DNA from: Acidobacteriota bacterium
Lineage (GTDB): Bacteria > Acidobacteriota > Terriglobia > Acidiferrales > UBA7541
DNA: 10,594 nt
Direction: 5' to 3'
Assembly: GCA_016179005.1 (NCBI GenBank)
Contig: JACOSF010000128.1
Coordinates: 1 to 10,594 of the forward strand
Shown: positions 5,720 to 10,594 of the stretch, one piece after another
Numbering within the stretch: the first letter of the stretch is position 1
Layout: each line of letters opens with the position of its first letter
Program-made: the position numbers and the translations under genes
Notes under the pieces: generated by a model
The model's input: the letters and a program-made list of their open reading frames with translations, nothing else
The model's database searches: none
Told to the model about the DNA's origin: nothing

Positions 5720-5723
5720 ACCA
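5715..5723 (-). promoter_or_regulatory. Extended -10 promoter element for the DUF309 gene
   Basis: The minus strand reads TGG-TATTAT (5723-5715), an extended -10 with 5 of 6 consensus bases. No -35 is recognisable at 17 bp. Initiation near 5707 would leave about 20 nt before the TTG start, room for GGAGGG. Confidence 0.45.
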
Positions 5724-5760
5724 GCCTCGGTTCCGTTCTTTCGGAGTATGGGTTGCTTTC

Positions 5761-6414
5761 ATGTCTATCGCCATCCAGATTCCCGGCGTGAAGCTGGGTC
5801 TTATCGAAGCCACGAATGTTCAGGTGCAGCTCGTCCACCCAGGCCTCGCCGCGGAGATGGACGCCGTCTGCGACCGCATTCGCCGCACCCACACCATCGA
5901 TCAAGTCGCCTTGCTCGACTCCGTCCGCGGTGTTCGCGGGATGTTCCGCGCTTGGGGTGTGGACCCTTCTCGCTACCGTCCTTCTTCCGAAGCACTGCTT
6001 CGCCGCGTCGTGCAGGGCAAGGGTCTCTATCGCATTTCCAATGTTGTGGACGTCTGCAATCTCTGCTCCATTGAAACTGGCTGGCCCTTCGGCCTCTACG
6101 ATCGCGCCCACCTCGACCCGCCCATCGTCATGCGCCTGGGCCAGAACGGCGAATCCTACGAAGGCATCGGCAAGCAGACCTGGCATCTGGCCGGCCGCCC
6201 CATTCTGGTGGACTCGCGCGGCCCCTTCGGCTGCCCCATCAGCGACTCCACCCGCACCATGATTACCGAAGCCACGGGCTCGCTTCTCAGCGTCATCTTC
6301 GCGCCCGCCACGGTCTCGGAAGAAGAATTGCAGCGAGCCCTCGAGCGTTACGCGCAGCGTCTCGAGTCTTACGCCGCGGCGCGCACCGCGCGCCTGGCGG
6401 TCATTTTCTCCTGA
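5761..6414 (+). CDS. Solo B3/B4 tRNA-binding domain protein (COG3382-like)
   Basis: A 217-residue protein that corresponds to the B3/B4 domain of phenylalanyl-tRNA synthetase beta subunit, without the synthetase. The pattern is GVDPSRYRPSSEALLRRVVQGK (about 66-87), then LYRISNVVDVCNLCSIETGWPFGLYD (89-114), and near the C-terminus GRPILVDSRGPFGCPISDSTRT (about 146-167). In the synthetase this domain removes tyrosine wrongly attached to tRNA-Phe. The role of free-standing bacterial copies is not established, and trans-editing is only a hypothesis. Start ATG 5761 gives MSIAIQIPGVKLGLIEATNV. The only purine-rich element, GGAG at 5743-5746, lies 14 nt upstream, so initiation may be weak. An ATG at 5748 is in another frame. 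Confidence 0.85.
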   Translation: MSIAIQIPGVKLGLIEATNVQVQLVHPGLAAEMDAVCDRIRRTHTIDQVALLDSVRGVRGMFRAWGVDPSRYRPSSEALLRRVVQGKGLYRISNVVDVCNLCSIETGWPFGLYDRAHLDPPIVMRLGQNGESYEGIGKQTWHLAGRPILVDSRGPFGCPISDSTRTMITEATGSLLSVIFAPATVSEEELQRALERYAQRLESYAAARTARLAVIFS

Positions 6415-6482
6415 GCCGCTAAATTCGATTTTTCACCTCTGCTGCGCTATTCTTTCCGGTCACACTTCCGCGGGGTGAGCGC

Positions 6483-8630
6483 TTGTCGAAGCTTCATCTT
6501 TGTTTTCTCATTCATGCGCACCAGCCGGCCGGCAACTTCGAGGACGTCCTCGAGCGCGCCTGCCAGCAGTCCTATACACCGTTCCTTGAAGCGCTGTTGC
6601 GCCATCCCTCCGTGCGCATGGGTTTGCACTATTCCGGCTCGTTGCTCGAATGGATCGAAAAGGCCCATCCGGAGTTCTTCGAGCTTCTTCGCGTGCTCGT
6701 GCAGCGCGGCCAGGTCGAACTCATCGGTGGCGGCTTCTACGAGCCCATCCTGATTTCGATTCCGCTGGGAGATCGCCTCGAGCAAATCCGCCGCCAGGCC
6801 GATTATCAGGAAAAACACTTTGGCCGCCGCCCGGAAGGCGCCTGGCTCGCCGAGCGCGTCTGGGAGCCGCAACTCCCGTCCACGTTGGCCCTCGCCGGCG
6901 TGGGCTACACGCTTGTCGACGACATCCACTTCCTCGCCGCCGGCTTCGAGCCATCGCAGCTCCACGGCTACTACATGGCGGAAGACCTGGGCTCGTCCGT
7001 GAAAGTGATACCCGGCTTGCAGAAGCTCCGCTATCTCGTGCCCTTCGCCAGCGTCGAGGAAAACATCGCCTTCCTGCGCTCCTTTGCGGCCGAGCATCCC
7101 GGCGCGCTCGCGGCCATGGGCGACGACTGCGAAAAATTCGGCGTCTGGCCCGGCACCTGGAAACATTGTTTTGAAAACGGCTGGCTGGAGCGCTTCTTCG
7201 CCGCGCTCGAGGAGAATTCCGACTGGCTCGTCACCACCACCCCCGGCGACTATCTCGCCGCGCATCCCCCGCTGGGCCGCGCCGACCTGCCTACTGCTTC
7301 CTATTCAGAAATGATGGAATGGGCGTTGCCCACGCGCACCCGCCAGCGTTTCCACCAGGTTCAGCAGGAGTTTTCCGCTCGCCCGGACATCTCCTCATTC
7401 CTGCGGGGGAGCATCTGGCGCAGTTTTTTCAGCAAGTATTCCGAAGCCAATCTCCTGCACAAAAAGATGCTGCACGTCTCCGGGAAAATCCGCCAGCTCG
7501 CCGCATCCACCCGCCGTGGCCTGCCTTTGCGTCGCGCGCTGGACGACGCCACTTCTTACCTCCTCCGCGGCCAGTGCAACGATGCCTATTGGCACGGCGT
7601 TTTTGGCGGACTGTACGCCCCGCACCTCCGCACCGCGCTTTGGCGCGACCTTATTCGCGCCGAAAAAATTGCCGACGCCGCCGAACAGGCGCGTCCCACT
7701 TATGCGGACCTTTCCCGGCTGGATTTCGATGCCGACGGACGCGAGGACCTCTACCTGGTGACCGAAACCTTCGCCACGCTCTTCAACCCGGCTGACGGCG
7801 CCACCGTGCCTTTTCTCGACTACCGCCCCAGCGACGTCGCTCTGGTCAATTCGCTCCAGCGTCGCCCGGAGGCGTATCACGCCCGGCTGCGCGAAGCCGC
7901 CTCCGGCTCAGCTCAAGCTGTCGTGTCCATTCACGACCAGCGCAAAGTGAAAGAGCCGGGCCTCGAGCGGCGCCTGCGCTATGACCAGTGGCCCCGACAC
8001 GCTTTCCGTCTCCTGCTCTTTCCCCAGTGGAAGAAGCTGGCCGACTACGAATCGCTCACAATCGACGCCAGCGCTCCGTTCGCCGCCGGCGCGTACAACG
8101 TGGCCTCCGCCTCGGCGGAAAAAATCGAATTCGTGCAGGAAGGCCCCCTCAACTCCGCGTCCTCGCCGGCCACGGAGGCCTCCTCCTTGTTGTTGCGTGC
8201 CGTCAAGACGTTTTCATTTTCCCGCTCCGAAAATATCTGTGAAATTTCCTGCGACCTCAGTCTCTCGCACTCCTTTGCCCAACCGGTGCGCCTCCAGGCC
8301 GGCCTTGAAATCATCTTGAATCTTCTCGCCGCGGCCGAGTCCGACCGCTATTTCGAATCGAACGGCGCCCGGCATCCGCTTTCTTTCTGCGGCGAGCTGG
8401 CGTCTCCCGTTTTTTGCGCTGTGGACGAGTGGCAAAACGTCTCGGCCATCTTCGACGCTCCCGGCGCTGGCTGCTTCTGGATTGCTCCCATCGAAACGGT
8501 CTCCGAATCCGAAGACGGCTTCGAGCGCGTCTACCAGGGCTCACAGATCATGCCCGTCTGGCACATCGAGCTTGCTCCGGATACCCCCTGGGCCGCGCGC
8601 TTCTCGCTCCGCCTCTCGACCGCGCGTTAG
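6483..8630 (+). CDS. Glycoside hydrolase family 57, probable 4-alpha-glucanotransferase / alpha-amylase
   Basis: A 715-residue cytoplasmic enzyme acting on alpha-1,4-glucans. GH57 motifs appear in order: HAHQPAGNF (11-19), GGGFYEPIL (82-90), WLAERVWEPQ (121-130) with the nucleophile Glu124, and MGDDCEKFGVWP (212-223) with the acid/base Asp214/215. These match the catalytic pair Glu123/Asp214 of the Thermococcus litoralis 4-alpha-glucanotransferase almost residue for residue. QCNDAYWHGVFGGLYAPHLR (about 364-383) belongs to the central helical region. The remainder to the C-terminus is a beta-rich domain typical of the glucanotransferase subgroup. There is no signal peptide. The start is TTG 6483, with GGGGTG at 6472-6477 just upstream; the GTG at 6475 is out of frame. 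Transfer and hydrolysis cannot be told apart from sequence. It likely works in glycogen or maltodextrin remodelling, though no other glycogen gene is in the window. Confidence 0.93.
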   Translation: MSKLHLCFLIHAHQPAGNFEDVLERACQQSYTPFLEALLRHPSVRMGLHYSGSLLEWIEKAHPEFFELLRVLVQRGQVELIGGGFYEPILISIPLGDRLEQIRRQADYQEKHFGRRPEGAWLAERVWEPQLPSTLALAGVGYTLVDDIHFLAAGFEPSQLHGYYMAEDLGSSVKVIPGLQKLRYLVPFASVEENIAFLRSFAAEHPGALAAMGDDCEKFGVWPGTWKHCFENGWLERFFAALEENSDWLVTTTPGDYLAAHPPLGRADLPTASYSEMMEWALPTRTRQRFHQVQQEFSARPDISSFLRGSIWRSFFSKYSEANLLHKKMLHVSGKIRQLAASTRRGLPLRRALDDATSYLLRGQCNDAYWHGVFGGLYAPHLRTALWRDLIRAEKIADAAEQARPTYADLSRLDFDADGREDLYLVTETFATLFNPADGATVPFLDYRPSDVALVNSLQRRPEAYHARLREAASGSAQAVVSIHDQRKVKEPGLERRLRYDQWPRHAFRLLLFPQWKKLADYESLTIDASAPFAAGAYNVASASAEKIEFVQEGPLNSASSPATEASSLLLRAVKTFSFSRSENICEISCDLSLSHSFAQPVRLQAGLEIILNLLAAAESDRYFESNGARHPLSFCGELASPVFCAVDEWQNVSAIFDAPGAGCFWIAPIETVSESEDGFERVYQGSQIMPVWHIELAPDTPWAARFSLRLSTAR

Positions 8631-8635
8631 TCCCG

Positions 8636-8664
8636 TTGCCCTCTCCGTATCCCTCTGCTAGAGT
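8636..8664 (+). promoter_or_regulatory. Possible promoter of the Trm112-like / GT9 / kinase unit
   Basis: TTGCCC (8636-8641) and TAGAGT (8659-8664) are 17 bp apart, and the -10 is preceded by TGC, an extended -10 motif. Each hexamer matches the consensus at 4 of 6. It lies in the 54-bp gap after the GH57 stop and would give the next genes their own start. Confidence 0.38.
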
Positions 8665-8684
8665 CTTGTTCGCGGAGGTCAGCG

Positions 8685-8858
8685 ATGGCAGTCAGCAAGG
8701 AACTTCTTGAAATTCTCGTTTGTCCGCTCTGCAAGACGCCGGTCAGCCTGACGCCGGACAACCTCGGCCTGAAGTGTGCCACCTGCCGTCGCGTCTATCC
8801 CATCCGGGACGACATTCCCGTCATGCTCGTGGACGAAGCCCGCATTGAAGCCGATTAG
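8685..8858 (+). CDS. Trm112-like zinc-ribbon protein (UPF0434/YcaR type)
   Basis: A 57-residue protein: MAVSKELLEILVCPLCK, then a short linker, KCATCRRVYPIRDDIPVML and an acidic end. Cys13, Cys16, Cys31 and Cys34 form two CxxC pairs that should bind zinc. CPLCK near the N-terminus and YPIRDDIPVML are the standard signatures of bacterial Trm112-like proteins. Eukaryotic Trm112 activates methyltransferases; the bacterial short proteins often sit among lipopolysaccharide genes and their partner is uncertain. The start ATG 8685 has a strong GGAGG (8674-8678) 6 nt upstream. It precedes the GT9 gene and appears to overlap it by 14 bp, so the two are probably co-translated. Confidence 0.9.
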   Translation: MAVSKELLEILVCPLCKTPVSLTPDNLGLKCATCRRVYPIRDDIPVMLVDEARIEAD

Positions 8859-9945
8859 CGCTTCCCGCATCCTCATCGACCTTCCGCAGGGCGCGGAAAT
8901 CCTCGTCATTCGCCTGCGATCTCTCGGCGACGTAGTCATGCTCACGCCGGCCCTCGCCGCTCTGCACGCCTGGCGCCCCGACCTCCGCCTCTCTGTTCTC
9001 GTTGAGCCGCCATTCGCCCCTGTGTTGGAAGGGAACCCTGCCGTCGCCGAACTTCTGCTTCATCGGGATTTTTTCTCCACCGCCAGTGCGCTCCGCCGCC
9101 GCCATTTTCCCGTCACCTTCAACCAGCACGGCGGCCCTACCAGCGCCTTTCTGACTGCCGCCGCCGGCTCTCCGTTGCGCATCTGCTGGTCGCACTGCCG
9201 GTTCGGCTTTCTGTACAACCAGCGCATTCCCGACGTTGGCGCGCTCGATTCCCGCCAGCACTTCCACACCGTCGAGCATCGCCTTACGCAGTTCTATTGG
9301 GCCGGCCTGCCCCCGTCGTCCATTCCTCCCGCGCAGGTCTTTCCGCAGCCGGACGCCGTTGCCTCCGTCGAGCAATTGCTCGCCGCCAATAGCATCGGGC
9401 CGCACTCTTCCTTTGCCGTCGTTCACCCCGGCGCCGCCTATTTCACCAAGCGCTGGGCCCTCGAGCACTTTGCCGCCGCTGCGCAGGTGCTCCACTCGCG
9501 GCATGGTCTTGCACCTGTGGTCGTCCTTGGCCCGGGCGACCGCGATCCCGCTCTGCGGGACGCGGTCCGCCGTCTTTTTCCTGCTCCTGCCGTTGTTTTC
9601 GACTCGCTTTCTCTTCGCGAGCTAATCGCCCTCATTTCCCGCGCACGTATTTTTTTGGGGAACGACAGCGGCCCCGCGCATCTCGCCACGGCGGCTGGCC
9701 GCCCCGTCGTGGTCATTTTCGGTTCGAGCGATTCGGTCACTTGGCGCCCCTGGCAGGTGCCCCACCGCGTTATCCAGAATGAGTTTTCGTGCAATCCCTG
9801 CCGCGGCGATCGCTGCTATGCTTTCCCAGAGCCCCGTTGTATTCTTTCCGTCACGCTGGAGCAGGTGCGCGATGCATGCGACGCTTTGCTGGCGGAAACG
9901 CAGCCGCTTGCGACCGCCGCGCTGGCTCCGTACGAGTCAACCTGA
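8845..9945 (+). CDS. Glycosyltransferase family 9 (ADP-heptosyltransferase-like)
   Basis: About 366 residues, a GT-B fold enzyme of the RfaF/WaaC family that normally adds heptose to lipid A core sugars at the inner face of the membrane. The N-terminal Rossmann motif is AEILVIRLRSLGDVVMLTPAL (about 17-37). The donor-binding half has VVHPGAAYFTKRW, VVVLGPGDRD and the hallmark FLGNDSGPAHLATAAGRPVV. Four cysteines lie near the end in SCNPCRGDRCY and EPRC. I choose TTG 8845, giving MKPISASRILIDLPQ before the fold. The in-frame ATG at 8776 lies deep inside the Trm112-like gene and adds residues without family likeness. The ribosome site for TTG 8845 is weak, so translation may depend on coupling to the upstream gene. 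The exact acceptor and donor cannot be read from sequence. Confidence 0.88.
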   Translation: MKPISASRILIDLPQGAEILVIRLRSLGDVVMLTPALAALHAWRPDLRLSVLVEPPFAPVLEGNPAVAELLLHRDFFSTASALRRRHFPVTFNQHGGPTSAFLTAAAGSPLRICWSHCRFGFLYNQRIPDVGALDSRQHFHTVEHRLTQFYWAGLPPSSIPPAQVFPQPDAVASVEQLLAANSIGPHSSFAVVHPGAAYFTKRWALEHFAAAAQVLHSRHGLAPVVVLGPGDRDPALRDAVRRLFPAPAVVFDSLSLRELIALISRARIFLGNDSGPAHLATAAGRPVVVIFGSSDSVTWRPWQVPHRVIQNEFSCNPCRGDRCYAFPEPRCILSVTLEQVRDACDALLAETQPLATAALAPYEST

Positions 9946-9966
9946 CAAGGGATACGCAGCGACATC

Positions 9967-10594
9967 ATGTCCAGACCCAGGCACACTGAAAAGCCGTCCG
10001 TTCCACGCCTCGACCGCTACGTCTGGGGCAAGGCCACGCGCCTCTCGCCGGAAGCCGCCGTGCCCGTGGTGGATTTTGAAAAGGAAGAACTGGTCCTTGG
10101 AGGTGCGGGCAATGTCGCCGCCAATCTCGTCGCCTTCGGCGCCGGCGTGGTGCCCTTCGGCGCTGCCGGAAAAGACGACGCGGCCGATTCTCTTCGCGCC
10201 ATGGTGCGCAAGTTGGTGATGCCGGAGAAGGGAATCGTGGAGGATTCCACGCGCCGGACTACGATTAAGACACGCATCATTGCTCGCCATCAGCAAATTG
10301 TCCGCGTGGACCGCGAAACCCGCGCGCCTCTCCGCCCGGAGATGGAGGAGCTTCTGATCCGTCGCACCATGGCCGTGCTTCCCACGCTGCACGCCCTGGT
10401 GCTTTCCGACTACGACAAGGGCGTGGTTACCGACGACGTCGCCGCGCGCGTCTTGGGCGCCAGCGCCAAGCTCGGCATCAAGTCCTTCGTCAAGCCGAAG
10501 TGGTCCATGCTGGCCACGTATCCGGGTGCCACGGTCCTCGTCCTGAATCGCGGCGAGGCCAGCTTCCTGGTCTCGCGCACACTCGACGACGACG
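9967..10594 (+). CDS. RfaE/HldE-type heptose-7-phosphate kinase (PfkB family), 3' end outside window
   Basis: The 209 visible residues belong to the ribokinase/PfkB family, closest to the kinase that phosphorylates D-glycero-D-manno-heptose 7-phosphate in ADP-heptose synthesis. Motifs include LDRYVWGKATRLSPEAAVPVV (15-35), LGGAGNVAANLVAFGA (44-59), RTTIKTRIIARHQQIVRVDRE (97-117) and LSDYDKGVVT (146-155). The ATP-site GAGD motif would lie beyond the window. Two oddities stand out. The first strand with the GDxM sequence that normally precedes LDRY is absent and replaced by MSRPRHTEKPSVPR. The usual VDPK is VKPK (near 175). The start ATG 9967 lies 21 bp after the GT9 stop, in the same frame; AAGGGA (9947-9952) is 14 nt upstream, which is far. 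It pairs naturally with the GT9 gene in one operon. It may be degenerate or have shifted specificity. Confidence 0.82.
   Translation, partial: MSRPRHTEKPSVPRLDRYVWGKATRLSPEAAVPVVDFEKEELVLGGAGNVAANLVAFGAGVVPFGAAGKDDAADSLRAMVRKLVMPEKGIVEDSTRRTTIKTRIIARHQQIVRVDRETRAPLRPEMEELLIRRTMAVLPTLHALVLSDYDKGVVTDDVAARVLGASAKLGIKSFVKPKWSMLATYPGATVLVLNRGEASFLVSRTLDDD

Noticed and set aside
5689..6186. Upstream extension of the DUF309 frame
   Set aside because: It is antisense to the B3/B4 gene and has no family likeness; a strong ribosome site supports the start at 5688.
6447..7265. 272-residue minus-strand open frame opposite the GH57 gene
   Set aside because: The GH57 reading contains all catalytic motifs; the antisense product has no domain I recognise.
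8776..8844. ATG 8776 as the GT9 start
   Set aside because: It would overlap most of the second half of the Trm112-like gene, whose zinc motifs prove it is coding, and adds unrelated residues.
9943..9969. Readthrough fusion of GT9 and the kinase (same frame across TGA)
   Set aside because: One third of adjacent genes share a frame by chance, and no readthrough signal is visible; the kinase has its own ATG.
1..10594. Mobile element, prophage, CRISPR array or toxin-antitoxin locus
   Set aside because: No transposase, integrase, terminal repeats, spaced direct repeats or paired small genes are seen; the only tandem repeat noticed is the 11-bp duplication.

Overview
The window looks like ordinary chromosomal DNA from a GC-rich bacterium. 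My best guess is an acidobacterium (Acidobacteriota), judging from the overall style of the proteins and the mix of genes: a periplasmic redoxin with a KCPVSNDY motif, a type III polyketide synthase, GH57, DUF309 and heptose-type sugar genes. No rRNA or other marker gene confirms this. I see no phage, transposase, integrase, tRNA, rRNA or CRISPR array. The genes are closely packed and both strands are used. I did not find a convincing undescribed multi-gene system. The best leads are single-gene or regulatory-scale.

Layout. (1) 1-402 (+) is the 3' end of a proline dehydrogenase gene. (2) 424-2373 (-) is a three-gene unit transcribed leftward: a secreted redoxin, a secreted TlpA-like thioredoxin that overlaps it by 4 bp, and a UPF0173 metallo-beta-lactamase-fold hydrolase. 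The hydrolase gene is broken by a perfect 11-bp tandem duplication. (3) 2431-2665 holds two back-to-back promoters with the same -35 hexamer, one for the redoxin unit and one for a 7Fe-type ferredoxin gene (2666-2932, +). A 7-bp dyad sits at the predicted ferredoxin transcription start. (4) A strong hairpin separates the ferredoxin from a convergent Rrf2-family, probably Fe-S-binding, regulator (3041-3499 or 3577, -). (5) Divergent from Rrf2 are a stand-alone type III polyketide synthase (3663-4775) and a secreted cupredoxin with a complete CuA-type ligand set (4858-5280). (6) A hairpin then separates these from a DUF309 protein (5302-5688, -). Its promoter overlaps that of the divergent solo B3/B4 tRNA-synthetase-like domain protein (5761-6414, +). 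(7) 6483-10594 (+) carries a GH57 4-alpha-glucanotransferase/amylase, a 57-residue Trm112-like zinc protein, a GT9 heptosyltransferase-like glycosyltransferase, and the start of an RfaE/HldE-type heptose kinase that runs off the window edge.

How the genes fit together. The left half is rich in redox functions (proline oxidation, two exported thioredoxin-fold proteins, ferredoxin, Fe-S regulator, copper protein). The redoxin/TlpA pair probably acts on thiols or peroxides outside the cytoplasm. The right end is about glycans: alpha-glucan remodelling by GH57, then GT9 and a heptose kinase for envelope heptose. Several starts are TTG or GTG with good Shine-Dalgarno sequences (cupredoxin, DUF309, GH57, possibly GT9), so automatic gene calling is likely to misplace or miss some of them.
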